This document shows, piece by piece, positions 24,127 through 32,483 of a stretch of 34,972 bases of DNA. Every line of letters starts with the position of its first letter. Positions within the stretch are counted from its first letter, which is position 1. Both the position numbers and the translations under genes were made by a program. This stretch comes from Candidatus Omnitrophota bacterium (GTDB taxonomy: Bacteria > Omnitrophota > Omnitrophia > Omnitrophales > Aquincolibacteriaceae), in assembly GCA_018883425.1 (NCBI GenBank), contig VFQY01000013.1:1-34972 (forward strand), read 5' to 3'. The notes beneath the pieces were generated by a model. It did no database searches. It was not told where the DNA came from and saw only the letters and a list, made by a program, of their open reading frames with translations.

Positions 24127-24539
24127 GAATTCCCCGAGGAGTTGGCAACAACCTCTTCACGCAGCCATACCACTCTTTGTTCGTCATTTTGAGTGAGCAA
24201 TATTCTATCCTTTAAAATTTGGACAATCACCGCATCGCCGACAGAGTCCCCAACCTTCTTCATCTCTCCATCGATCAGAGCTATGGCTCCATGCCTGGGA
24301 TCTACGACAATCCCCTGAATCCCAAGCCTGGCTCTCGGTGCCTCTTGAGGGGCGTTCGGCGATGGAAATGTGCTCGGTTGGACCACTGGCACCATAGGAT
24401 CCCTATTGAGGGAGCTATCATACTGAACATCCTCTGCGAATGCTAGTCTAAAAAAGACATTGATCGAAAGAACTAGCCCCAGGACTGTCAAATTAAAAAA
24501 TCTGATGCGCAGCTTTCGGACTGTTTTAACCGTCGTCAT
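24123..24539 (-). CDS. pilP: PilP-like pilus assembly protein
   Basis: A 138-residue protein with an N-terminal hydrophobic segment (FFNLTVLGLVLSINVFF) that could be a signal or anchor. A short disordered linker is followed by a compact beta-domain: ARLGIQGIVVDPRHGAIALIDGEMKKVGDSVGDAVIVQILKDRILL. This is the PilP/GspC homology-region pattern that links PilO to the PilQ N0 domain. I see no lipobox cysteine, unlike proteobacterial PilP lipoproteins, so it is probably held by the membrane segment. It sits exactly at the pilP position between pilO and pilQ, with ATGA overlaps on both sides. The assignment rests on position plus the beta-domain. Confidence 0.82.
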   Translation of the reverse strand: MTTVKTVRKLRIRFFNLTVLGLVLSINVFFRLAFAEDVQYDSSLNRDPMVPVVQPSTFPSPNAPQEAPRARLGIQGIVVDPRHGAIALIDGEMKKVGDSVGDAVIVQILKDRILLTQNDEQRVVWLREEVVANSSGNS

Positions 24540-25141
24540 ACTTTCCTCTCTTTCGAGGAGACCGCAGTAATCGCGAGCGAGGCCGTATGCCGGGCCGGAT
24601 TAGCTGCATTCGGCTTCAACTCAAAAAGCTGGATTTTTAAAATCTTGGGGTACCCCTCTAAATCAGAGATGAATCGGCCGATGTCGTAATAGCCGCCTTC
24701 AAAAACAAAGTCGTAACGGTCAGCTTTCAATTCAGCCTCATAGGGATCCGGAAACTGGAACTTCTCATCGCTGGGCTTAGACGCAACAATAAAAACTTTG
24801 TTTCGATCAGCCAACTCGGCGACTCTCCCGAGAAGAAGCGATGTTTCGCCAGGTAAGAAGAGCCTTCCGCGTGTGAATTGTATATAATCTGTCAGCTCTT
24901 TTTTTTGTTTGATCCAACTTTTTTCATTTTTCTTGAGGTTTTCAACTTGAGCTATCCGCCCCTCAAAATCGGAAATGTTCTGTTTCATCTGAATCGATAC
25001 AAACCAAGCCGGATAACCGACCCAAAAGCAGAAAGCCACGAAAACACAAACTCCCAGCGCCGCCTTTACCTTCGTAGCGGAATTCATTTCCTTGATCCGC
25101 CGGGCTAAATCCTGCACGTTGATCTCAAATGGAGGTTTCAT
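24536..25141 (-). CDS. pilO: PilO-like pilus assembly protein
   Basis: A 201-residue single-pass inner-membrane protein: a short cytoplasmic head (FEINVQDLARRIKEMNSATK), a membrane helix (ALGVCVFVAFCFWVGYPAWFV, about 28-48), a coiled-coil (FEGRIAQVENLKKNEKSWIKQKKELTDY), and a ferredoxin-like periplasmic domain (YDFVFEGGYYDIGRFISDLEGYPKI then LKIQLFEL). This is the PilO layout. With PilN it builds the alignment complex between PilM and PilP. ATGA overlaps with pilN and pilP support fixed stoichiometry. Sequence identity in this family is low, so the call combines architecture and gene order. Confidence 0.88.
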   Translation of the reverse strand: MKPPFEINVQDLARRIKEMNSATKVKAALGVCVFVAFCFWVGYPAWFVSIQMKQNISDFEGRIAQVENLKKNEKSWIKQKKELTDYIQFTRGRLFLPGETSLLLGRVAELADRNKVFIVASKPSDEKFQFPDPYEAELKADRYDFVFEGGYYDIGRFISDLEGYPKILKIQLFELKPNAANPARHTASLAITAVSSKERKV

Positions 25142-25770
25142 TTCTTTTTTCCGTTGTCCTGAGCCTTTTTATTCGTTTTCTTCTCGGCTTTTTTCTCGGT
25201 TTCGGGAACCGGCCACGAAAAAATCGCAGTGAACTCCGTCACTTCCGCAGACGCTACAACCTGTCTGGAAGTCGTGAGAGAAAGCTTAGCCCCTATCATC
25301 TTGCTTTTGAGACTATTGAGATAGGCCTCGATCAAAATGATGCTCGACGACTTTTTAGACGGCAAGCATAGGCCGCGCACCACCAAAGAACGGTTCTTCA
25401 AATTATTTTCCATTCGAACCGTTGTCAGCCATGCCGATTCAGGCAGAGAATCAGCAATCCAAACAAGCTGCCGGGTTAGACTCATATCCGATGCAACGAA
25501 TTTACTGAAGAAATCCTTCTCTTGCCTCAAATTCTTCTCAACATCGTTTTGGAGTTTCGTCAGAGCGCCGGATTGCGCGCTGAGCGACTGCCAGTGAGTT
25601 TCAGTTTTTCTAAGAACCGCTCGGGCATTGAGATACTCCCAGTAAAAAAAACACGTCAGCAAAACAAAGAAAACTACGGCACCGGCCAGGATTTTGACAA
25701 TCGGTACCTCTGGAGCAGGCTCTTTTTCCTCGATTCTGAGATCTTCAGGAAGGAGATTGATTTCGATCAT
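25138..25770 (-). CDS. pilN: PilN-like pilus assembly protein
   Basis: A 210-residue protein that begins MIEINLLPEDLR, the conserved PilN cytoplasmic peptide (INLLP) known to dock into PilM. A membrane helix (VKILAGAVVFFVLLTCFFYW, about 26-46) leads to a coiled-coil (LNARAVLRKTETHWQSLSAQ) and a periplasmic domain with WLTTVRMENNLKNRSLVVRG. The C-terminal tail is Lys-rich (EKKAEKKTNKKAQDNGKKK), which is unusual for PilN. Its GC- and A-rich codons may simply reflect low complexity. ATGA overlaps with pilM and pilO. Confidence 0.92.
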   Translation of the reverse strand: MIEINLLPEDLRIEEKEPAPEVPIVKILAGAVVFFVLLTCFFYWEYLNARAVLRKTETHWQSLSAQSGALTKLQNDVEKNLRQEKDFFSKFVASDMSLTRQLVWIADSLPESAWLTTVRMENNLKNRSLVVRGLCLPSKKSSSIILIEAYLNSLKSKMIGAKLSLTTSRQVVASAEVTEFTAIFSWPVPETEKKAEKKTNKKAQDNGKKK

Positions 25771-26813
25771 AGCTGCCTCAAACAGAGACCCAAGGCTATC
25801 GGCAAAAGACGCTTATTCTGCTCAAATTGACTCTTATCAATCTCGGAAGAAATCGTTACTTTACGGGAAATATCAACCTCTTCAGCAGGGACTGACAAAG
25901 CGGCTCCCAGGGTTTCGAGCAGAAAGCCTGAATCTGACACGCCGCCGATGAGATAAAGCTTTTCAATCGGTTTCCCATCAGGAAGATGACCTCGGTAATA
26001 TTCCAACGTCACCTTCAGATCACTGCAGAGATTCTCATAGCACTCACTGAGAACCTCTCGCACTTCGGGGCTGATCTCGACGTTGTTCGCGAGAACAGCT
26101 TGCGCATCGGCATCCGACAGTCCGAGCTTTCGCCTTAGCCGCTTCACAATATCGATACGTCCGAAAGATAAGTCCCGCATGAAGCGGGGTTTACCCTCCA
26201 TCATGACCGTGAGACTTGAAATTTCCTCGCCCATATCAAAAAGCCCCACAACCCCCTTACTTTCATCGGGATACAAGTACTCGAAAACATTCACCGCCGC
26301 CAAAGTGTCAATATCAATAAGCTCAACGTTGAGATTTGCATCCTGAAACATCTTGATGACTGAGTAAATTTCGTCCTTCTTGACTGCGACCAGGATCAAA
26401 TTGAGCATCCCTTGCCCGTCTGCGGGCGCCTCGTCGAGAATATGAAAATCGAGAAGAACCTCATCCAGCTTGAAGGGTATGTAATTTTCTGCTTCGTAGG
26501 TCAAAGCGCTTTTGAGTTCTTCAGCCTTCATACGGGGCATTTGCACGAAGCGCACGACAGCGCTTTGCCCTTTGAGAGAAACGCGGATTCTGTTCGGACT
26601 ATACCCCTTGGCATGGCAAGACTTGATCGTTTCCGCGGCGCGGCCTGAGTCTTCCGTGATTCGGATGAGATCAAACTTCTCAACACGAAGCTGTCCATCG
26701 GTTTGAAGCGCTTCAAGCAGAATGAGTCTCGACAGGTCAAAATCACACGCGAGTACCCTGCGGGCAGAATTTTTTTTGGGGGCCTTCAAGCCCGGCTTTT
26801 TCAGGAGTTTCAT
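25767..26813 (-). CDS. pilM: PilM-like actin-fold pilus assembly protein
   Basis: A 348-residue actin-like ATPase-fold protein that sits on the cytoplasmic side and binds PilN. Visible signatures include KSALTYEAENYIPFKLDEVLLDFHIL, the PilM segment following the first subdomain, LFDMGEEISSLTVM for a phosphate loop, and KLYLIGGVSDSGFL for the adenosine motif. It starts 174 nt after the pilin stop and follows a rho-independent terminator, so the pilM-Q operon probably has its own promoter in the AT-rich spacer. GGAAGG lies only 1 nt before the ATG, an unusually short ribosome-site spacing. Confidence 0.92.
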   Translation of the reverse strand: MKLLKKPGLKAPKKNSARRVLACDFDLSRLILLEALQTDGQLRVEKFDLIRITEDSGRAAETIKSCHAKGYSPNRIRVSLKGQSAVVRFVQMPRMKAEELKSALTYEAENYIPFKLDEVLLDFHILDEAPADGQGMLNLILVAVKKDEIYSVIKMFQDANLNVELIDIDTLAAVNVFEYLYPDESKGVVGLFDMGEEISSLTVMMEGKPRFMRDLSFGRIDIVKRLRRKLGLSDADAQAVLANNVEISPEVREVLSECYENLCSDLKVTLEYYRGHLPDGKPIEKLYLIGGVSDSGFLLETLGAALSVPAEEVDISRKVTISSEIDKSQFEQNKRLLPIALGLCLRQL

Positions 26814-26913
26814 ACCTTCCGGTGACAGCTCGATATTCGGTGTTAGCGTAACTTTTTTATGATGAATTTTTATCGGAATACAAGGAGGTTTATCGGCTAA
26901 TCACAATAAAACT
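26814..26913 (-). promoter_or_regulatory. AT-rich spacer, likely holding the pilM-Q promoter
   Basis: Between the pilin terminator and pilM the minus strand is AT-rich. TTGTGA then 18 nt then TGTATT (4 of 6 matches each to the sigma-70 consensus) is the best pair I see. The terminator upstream makes a promoter here likely, but the exact boxes are weak. Confidence 0.3.
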
Positions 26914-26953
26914 GAAAAAAAATCCCCCCCCGCTTTCGCGGGAGAGGATTTTT
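26914..26953 (-). terminator. Rho-independent terminator after the pilin gene
   Basis: On the minus strand, AAATCCTCTCCCGC, a GAAA tetraloop and GCGGGGGGGGATTT form a 14-bp stem with two G-U pairs, followed by a T-tract. It lies 33 nt after the pilin stop and should end the highly expressed pilin transcript before pilM. Confidence 0.9.
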
Positions 26954-26986
26954 AACTCTTTTCTTTTCGTCCAGTCCGCCAACTGA

Positions 26987-27430
26987 TTACTCTTCGGCGG
27001 CGGCGGCACACCCTGCGTCGGACGCCGTACCTGCGATAACAGCGACACCTGTTTGGTCGATGCAGATAGAATCACGGTCATCAGCTGTGGCATTAAGGCT
27101 GTAGGTTTCCCCGGTCGTAAGATAGTTGATCGTATAACCGTTGCGAACACCGCCTTCACTCCAGGAACTCGCATCGAGATAAGGCGGAGTTGCCCCCGTG
27201 AGAGCGGCAATGTCATCCGGATAGGCAGGCGTGGCTTGCGCCGCACGGAAGCTCTCCGCAGCGGCACTGAATGCCCGCACATCGGAGCGCATCGCACCTA
27301 CCTGCGCGTTCTGACGGGAACGAACCAAGTTCGGGATCGCTATCGCGGCAAGTAGGCCGATGATGGCAACCACAATCATGATTTCAACGAGCGTAAAACC
27401 CTTTTCATTTAATTTTCTATGAGACAGCAT
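26987..27430 (-). CDS. Type IV pilin-like protein (major pilin candidate)
   Basis: The track starts at 27499. The ATG at 27430 has GGAGGG 7 nt upstream and yields a short type III leader, MLSHRKLNEKG, cleaved before FTLVEIMIVVAIIGLLAAIAIPNLV with the Glu at +5. The mature protein is about 136 residues. The alpha-helical spine ends near SRQNAQVGAMRSDVRAFSAAAESF. The globular domain has aromatic/Gly segments (GYTINYLTTGETYSLNATAD), and two cysteines near the C-terminus (ICIDQ and DAGCAAAA) could form the disulfide loop of type IVa pilins. Its own terminator and a promoter candidate upstream suggest separate, strong expression. It could also be a GspG-like pseudopilin, but the neighbouring pilMNOPQ argues for a pilus. 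Confidence 0.92.
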   Translation of the reverse strand: MLSHRKLNEKGFTLVEIMIVVAIIGLLAAIAIPNLVRSRQNAQVGAMRSDVRAFSAAAESFRAAQATPAYPDDIAALTGATPPYLDASSWSEGGVRNGYTINYLTTGETYSLNATADDRDSICIDQTGVAVIAGTASDAGCAAAAEE

Positions 27431-27479
27431 AGTGAAACCCTCCGTTAGAATTTTTATGTTATTTGATGGACTACAATTC

Positions 27480-27509
27480 AATGTAACCACATGAAACATG
27501 ATTCGTCAA
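27480..27509 (-). promoter_or_regulatory. Candidate sigma-70-type promoter of the pilin gene
   Basis: TTGACG, an 18-nt spacer and TACATT lie in an AT-rich stretch. Transcription would start near 27473, giving a leader of about 43 nt before the pilin ATG. No experimental support; inference from pattern and position. Confidence 0.4.
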
Positions 27510-27775
27510 ATTCTCACAAAACTAAAATTAATATATTAAGCTAACTCCGTCCAAACGAGATTGCCTGCTTGAAATCAATCCTGCGAAATACTTTAGGTTC
27601 AAAGAGCCCGCGGCCGGACCAGCAGAAGAGCAGGCACTTCTTAGAATTTCTCGGGGATTTTTTCCTGAGAATCACCTAAAGAACTTCCCCTGCGGCAGTC
27701 ATTTAGATCACTGAAAGAGGGTCGTTCAACAAGCTAAGAGCCCATAGACTGCCTGCAAACGGGCATCCTCGTTTC
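27510..27775. other. Remainder of the pilC-pilin spacer, nothing recognised
   Basis: This is part of the 345-nt spacer between pilC and the pilin ATG. It includes an AT-rich block (27520-27540) and a weak TTCTC/GAGAA hairpin without a T-tract. I see no gene or clear terminator for pilC. Confidence 0.5.
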
Positions 27776-29008
27776 TCACTGGATATGCTGCGTCATGGTC
27801 AAGATGGGCAGAAAGAGCGCAATCACGATCCCCCCGATCACAACGCCCAAAAAGACGATGATCAGCGGTTCGATAAGGGAGGTCAAACCGTCCACAGCGG
27901 TATCCACCTGCGTATCGTAAAAATCGGCGATCTTGATCAGCATCTCTTCCAGCTCGCCAGTTTCTTCGCCCACGGCAATCATTCTTACCACCATTTGAGG
28001 AAAGACGTCGCTCTTGATGAGTTGACTCGATATTGTTTCACCTTTTTTTACCGAATCCATGAGGGCGAGAATCGTGTTCTCGATCCTCTTGTTACCGGAG
28101 GTCAGCGCCGTGATCTCGAGTGAGGGAAGAATAGCCACGCCGCTTTTGACGAGCGTCGCGAGGGTTCTGGAGAATTTACTCACAGCCACCTTAAGAAGCA
28201 AGGGACCGAAAACGGGCATTTTGATCGTGAACGAGTCCCAGGCTAATCGCCCGGGTTTGGTCTGTATAAATTGATAAAAACTGAATCCAGCGCCTGCGCA
28301 TCCCGCCAAACAAAGAAACCAGTTGGTCGATAAAAAACGGCTGGCGTCAATTAAAGCCTGCGTAATACCCGGAAGCGGCGCTCCAAGCCCTTCGAAAATC
28401 TCGGCAAATTTCGGAATCACAAAGGTCATCATCCCAACCGTGATCAGGATTGCAATAATGGTCACGGAGGCGGGGTACATCATCGCCGACTTTACTTTTT
28501 TCTGAAGAGCGCTGGACTTTTCCAGATAACTGGCAACGCGGTCGAGAATCTCTTCAAGACTTCCGCTCGTCTCACCCGCGCGGACCATGTTGATAAAAAG
28601 AACCGAAAAAACCTTGGCGTGTTTCTGCATCGCTTCAGAGAGACTTCGGCCGCTCTGCAGATCCTTGTGAATCTGCTTTAAAATCTCGATGAATTTTTGT
28701 TTCTCGACCTGATCCCCCAGAATGTCAATCGCCTGAATCAAGGGAATACCTGCGGAAACAAGAGTGGCCATCTGTCTTGAGAACACGACAAGGTCGTCTA
28801 ACTTAACCCCGCCTCCTTTACCTTTTTTGGGTCCGGCCTGCCCCTTGGAAAGACTGAATGCTTTCGTTTGCTTTAATTCATTGACCCGGACAATGATAAA
28901 TCCCTGCGAGCGCAGGGAGGCAACCAGCGTTGCGACGTCAGGCGACTCCTGAACCCCTGTTTGATCTTTGCCGGCTCGATCTTTGACCAGATACTCGAAT
29001 TGAGGCAT
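27776..29008 (-). CDS. pilC: Type IV pilus/T2SS inner-membrane platform protein (PilC/GspF)
   Basis: A 410-residue platform protein with the two repeated GspF domains. The N-terminal cytoplasmic part (FEYLVKDRAGKDQTGVQES) is followed by LDDLVVFSRQMATLVSAGIPLIQAIDIL (repeat 1) and FSRTLATLVKSGVAILPSLEITAL (repeat 2). Three hydrophobic helices are visible (ASVTIIAILITVGMMTFVIPKF, NWFLCLAGCAGAGFSFYQF and LIEPLIIVFLGVVIGGIVIALFLPI). GEETGELEEMLIKIADFYD is a family hallmark. It couples the PilB motor to pilin insertion. It starts 4 nt after the second ATPase gene. Called pilC because of the pil context; by sequence alone GspF is equally possible. Confidence 0.94.
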   Translation of the reverse strand: MPQFEYLVKDRAGKDQTGVQESPDVATLVASLRSQGFIIVRVNELKQTKAFSLSKGQAGPKKGKGGGVKLDDLVVFSRQMATLVSAGIPLIQAIDILGDQVEKQKFIEILKQIHKDLQSGRSLSEAMQKHAKVFSVLFINMVRAGETSGSLEEILDRVASYLEKSSALQKKVKSAMMYPASVTIIAILITVGMMTFVIPKFAEIFEGLGAPLPGITQALIDASRFLSTNWFLCLAGCAGAGFSFYQFIQTKPGRLAWDSFTIKMPVFGPLLLKVAVSKFSRTLATLVKSGVAILPSLEITALTSGNKRIENTILALMDSVKKGETISSQLIKSDVFPQMVVRMIAVGEETGELEEMLIKIADFYDTQVDTAVDGLTSLIEPLIIVFLGVVIGGIVIALFLPILTMTQHIQ

Positions 29009-29012
29009 GTGT

Positions 29013-30725
29013 TTACCTTTCCGCCGAACTTACGCGAAGAACCTCTTCCAGCGTCGTCAGGCCTTGCTTGAACAGACTGAATGCGTTCTCATAGAGAGTT
29101 TCCATTCCTTTTCTGATGGCCGCATCCTGAATGATTCGGCTGGATTTTCGCTGGATGATCAGCTGGCGAATTTCGCCGTCCACTTTCATGACCTCGATCG
29201 CGCCCAGGCGGCCGTAATAGCCCGTTTGATTGCACTTGGCGCAGCCGCTCCCATGATAGGCCGTCAATCCCTCCAAATCGCTTTCAGTCATGCCGCAGCG
29301 CCTGAGGACATCCTCGGGAACGCGGTAAGGTTTTTTGCAGAAAGGACAGATTCTTTTCATCAGCCTCTGAGCCGCAACACAGACAAGAGAAGACGCTATC
29401 AAGAAAGGCTCGACCCCCATATCGATCAGGCGCGTGACGGCCCCTGGAGCGCTGTTGGTGTGAAGGGTGCTGAATACCAGATGCCCCGTGAGGGCGGCTT
29501 TGACCGCGATGTCGGCGGTTTCCCCATCGCGGATTTCACCCACCAGAACGATGTCGGGACTTTGCCGCAAGAGAGACCTCAAACCGCTGGCGAAATTCAG
29601 GCCCACTTCGGGAATGACCTGCGTCTGGGTGATCCCCTCGACTTGATATTCGACCGGATCCTCGATCGTCATGATATTGCGATCCGGTGTATTCAGGGTT
29701 CCCAGAATGGTGTAAAGCGATGTGGATTTTCCGCTCCCGGTAGGCCCGGTCACGAGCATCATGCCATAGGGACTCTTGATGGCCTCCGCGATGACAGCGG
29801 TCGGTTTTTCGGTAAATCCTAATTTATCCAGACCCGATTTGAGTCCCGCTTTGTCCAAAACGCGCAGCACAATTTTCTCCCCATAGTATGTCGGAAGTAT
29901 CGAAACGCGGAAGTCAACTTCCCGCTGTTCCATCTTCAAACGGAACCGGCCGTCCTGAGGAACCCGCTTTTCCGTAATGTCGAGCTGAGAAATGATTTTC
30001 ATGCGGGCAACGAGCGAGGGATACATTTCGCGTGAATGAGAGAATGATTCTCTCAAGGCTCCGTCAATCCGGTAGCGGATTCGAAACTCATGCTCATACG
30101 GCTCGAAATGAATATCGGAAGCACGCGAACGGAGCGCGCCTTCGAGGATGAGATTCACCATGCGCACGACAGGAGCTTCTTCAGCCGAATCCCGGCCGAC
30201 GGGCTTATCTTCAGCAGCGCCCTTCTCGTCTTTTACAATCTGCAGACTTTCATCATCGATTTCCTCGATGATTTGATGGATATTCGCCGATTCCGTGGCG
30301 TGGGCATCAATGGCAGCCGTAATCGCTCGTGACGGCGCAAGCACCAAAGAAACCTCGCACTGGGTAATGCCCTTGAGATCATCCCTCATCATCAGATCAA
30401 AGGGATTACTGGCGGCTACCGTCAGCAACTTGCCGATACGCGAAACGGGGATGATTTGATAGCGCTCGATGAGCCTCGCCGGAATCGATTTCACAAGCTC
30501 CTTGGAGATCTTCAGCGCTTGAAGATTGATGACCGGGATCCCATACTCTTCACTTAAAATATCGGTGACCTCTTCATCCTTGAGGACCCCTGCGTCAACG
30601 GCTACCTGAAAAATGCTTTTTTTTCCGGCTAGCGCCTGACCTTTGAGCTCGATCAGCTGTTTTGAGGTCAGCCGTCCGGCTGCGACCATCTTCTCCAGAA
30701 GCGTCTCTTTGGAAAGCTGAATCAT
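29013..30725 (-). CDS. PilB/GspE-type assembly ATPase (second of two)
   Basis: A 570-residue hexameric secretion ATPase. The N-terminal MshEN-like region (about 1-140) is degenerate, lacking clean RLGxxL motifs. The catalytic half has SDIHFEPYEHEFRIRYRIDG, Walker A GPTGSGKS (327-334), Asp-box TIEDPVEYQ, Walker B LVGEIRDGETADIA and a HTN switch. A tetracysteine zinc site follows (CPFCKKPY and CAKCNQTGYYGR). All residues needed for ATP hydrolysis appear present. It overlaps the upstream ATPase by ATGA and is followed 4 nt later by pilC, the gene order of a pilus extension motor. It may work with or instead of its partner. Confidence 0.94.
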   Translation of the reverse strand: MIQLSKETLLEKMVAAGRLTSKQLIELKGQALAGKKSIFQVAVDAGVLKDEEVTDILSEEYGIPVINLQALKISKELVKSIPARLIERYQIIPVSRIGKLLTVAASNPFDLMMRDDLKGITQCEVSLVLAPSRAITAAIDAHATESANIHQIIEEIDDESLQIVKDEKGAAEDKPVGRDSAEEAPVVRMVNLILEGALRSRASDIHFEPYEHEFRIRYRIDGALRESFSHSREMYPSLVARMKIISQLDITEKRVPQDGRFRLKMEQREVDFRVSILPTYYGEKIVLRVLDKAGLKSGLDKLGFTEKPTAVIAEAIKSPYGMMLVTGPTGSGKSTSLYTILGTLNTPDRNIMTIEDPVEYQVEGITQTQVIPEVGLNFASGLRSLLRQSPDIVLVGEIRDGETADIAVKAALTGHLVFSTLHTNSAPGAVTRLIDMGVEPFLIASSLVCVAAQRLMKRICPFCKKPYRVPEDVLRRCGMTESDLEGLTAYHGSGCAKCNQTGYYGRLGAIEVMKVDGEIRQLIIQRKSSRIIQDAAIRKGMETLYENAFSLFKQGLTTLEEVLRVSSAER

Positions 30726-32479
30726 GAAGCCTCGTCTTTCTCAGAAGCATCATCCGCCGTAACACGAAAAACCTCATCAAGCGAAGTATCTCCGGCGGCC
30801 GCCTTCGACAGTGCGCACTGACGCAGCGTCGTCATCCCGAGCTCGCGGGCTTTAAACTTGATGGCTTCTGCACTCTCACCTTTCATGATCAGGTCCGACA
30901 CGGGTTTGGTCATTTCCAAAATTTCCGTGATCACAGTTCGGCCCGAATAGCCCGATCCTCGGCATGCAGGACATCCCTTAGGCTGGTAAAAAACATGCTC
31001 CGAATATGCTCCCCCAAGGCGCTGAAGCGCTTCATCCGGCAGATCGTAAGGCACCCGGCATTTCGCGCATAGGCGCCTCATGAGCCTCTGAGCGGAAATC
31101 ATATTCACTGTTGACGCAATGAGGAAGGGCTCAAGACCCATATTGACCATGCGGGTGATCGAACTTGCCGCATCATTGGTGTGCAGCGTGCTGAGCACAA
31201 GGTGTCCGGTGAGCGCGGCTTTCACAGCGATGTCGAGAGTGTCATTGTCGCGAATTTCACCGATCAGAATAATGTCAGGATCCTGACGGAGAATGGACCG
31301 CAGCGCCGCCGGGAAGGTAAGCCCTACGGCATCACGCACATTGACCTGGTTGATGCCGGGAAGCTGATATTCAACGGGATCCTCGACAGTCGTGATGTTG
31401 ACCTCGGGAGCTGAGAGGTATTTTAAAACCGAATACAGCGTCGTGGTCTTTCCGCTGCCCGTGGGTCCGGTAACCAGAAGCATCCCGTGAGGACGCCGCG
31501 CTGTATCCCTGATAATTTGCTGCTCCCTTTCATTGAAGCCCAGCTTGGAAATATCATGTCCCTGAGAGGATGTGTCGAGAATTCGCAAACAGACCTTTTC
31601 TCCGAAGGTTGTCGGAAGTATAGAAACACGCATGTCGACTTGCCTGCGGTCGGCTTTCACTTTGAAACGGCCGTCCTGAGGAACCCGGTGTTCGGCGATG
31701 TCCAAATCACTCATCACCTTGATGCGGGATACAATCGCGGTGGCTAGAGATTTCGGAGGACAGACCACTTCTTCGAGGAGTCCATCGACGCGCGCTCTCA
31801 CTCTTACATGGTTTTCCCACGGCTCGATAAAAATATCACTCGCCTTGCGTTTGATTCCTTCGATGAGCAGGCGGTTTACAAGCTTGATGACGGGAGACTC
31901 GTACGCCACTTTGAGGAGCTGAGAGGTCTGGGCTTCGGCGCCTTCCTGGTCCTGCGCAATCTCCTCAACGATCCGGCCCATCTCCTTTTCGTAATCCATG
32001 GCCGGAGAGGACTGCACGCTTTCAGCGGCCGCGGCGGCCTCCGGGGAATAGTATTTTTGGATGTAGCGTTTGAGAATGCTGACTTGAGAGACCGCCGGCC
32101 GGACTCGCATCTTGGTCACAGCCTGAAGTTCATCGATTGCGCGGAAATTCATCGGATTTGCGAAGGCTACCGTCAGGGTCTTTTCAAATAACGTGATCGG
32201 GAGAACTGTGTATTTCTCCGCAAGATTCCTAGGAACGAGTTTGAGAACCGATTGTTCGATGACAAAGATTGAGGGATTGACCGATGAAAAACCGAAGTGA
32301 CTGCAGAGGCATTGGACCAAAAGCTTTTCGTCGCACTTGCCTTTGCGGATAAGAATATCCAGAAAAGACTCCCGCGTCTCTCCCTGTTCACGAACGGCGT
32401 CATGCATGTCCGCTTCGGACACCGCCCCCTCCGCCACAAGCAGACCCCTGAGGTCTGTCGAAGACTTTTCTGGAGCCAC
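30722..32479 (-). CDS. PilB/GspE-type assembly ATPase (first of two)
   Basis: A 585-residue secretion ATPase with GTG start at 32479, just 4 nt after the MshEN gene. The N-terminal domain (about 1-140) shows a worn MshEN pattern (LRGLLVAEGAVSEADMHDAVREQ). After an Ala/Glu-rich linker (about 145-190) comes SDIFIEPWENHVRVRARVDG, then Walker A GPTGSGKT (338-345), TVEDPVEYQ, Walker B LIGEIRDNDTLDIA, the LSTLHTNDAA switch and a tetracysteine site (CAKCRVPY, CPACRGSGYSGR). It looks fully active. It differs enough from its downstream twin to be an old duplication, and a retraction role is unlikely because PilT proteins lack the zinc site and long N-terminus. Confidence 0.94.
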   Translation of the reverse strand: MAPEKSSTDLRGLLVAEGAVSEADMHDAVREQGETRESFLDILIRKGKCDEKLLVQCLCSHFGFSSVNPSIFVIEQSVLKLVPRNLAEKYTVLPITLFEKTLTVAFANPMNFRAIDELQAVTKMRVRPAVSQVSILKRYIQKYYSPEAAAAAESVQSSPAMDYEKEMGRIVEEIAQDQEGAEAQTSQLLKVAYESPVIKLVNRLLIEGIKRKASDIFIEPWENHVRVRARVDGLLEEVVCPPKSLATAIVSRIKVMSDLDIAEHRVPQDGRFKVKADRRQVDMRVSILPTTFGEKVCLRILDTSSQGHDISKLGFNEREQQIIRDTARRPHGMLLVTGPTGSGKTTTLYSVLKYLSAPEVNITTVEDPVEYQLPGINQVNVRDAVGLTFPAALRSILRQDPDIILIGEIRDNDTLDIAVKAALTGHLVLSTLHTNDAASSITRMVNMGLEPFLIASTVNMISAQRLMRRLCAKCRVPYDLPDEALQRLGGAYSEHVFYQPKGCPACRGSGYSGRTVITEILEMTKPVSDLIMKGESAEAIKFKARELGMTTLRQCALSKAAAGDTSLDEVFRVTADDASEKDEAS

Positions 32480-32483
32480 ACCC

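Noticed and set aside
29007-29822. Plus-strand ORF of 271 codons
   Set aside because: Antisense to the ATPase catalytic domain, including its Walker motifs; Arg/His/Asp-rich composition typical of shadows.
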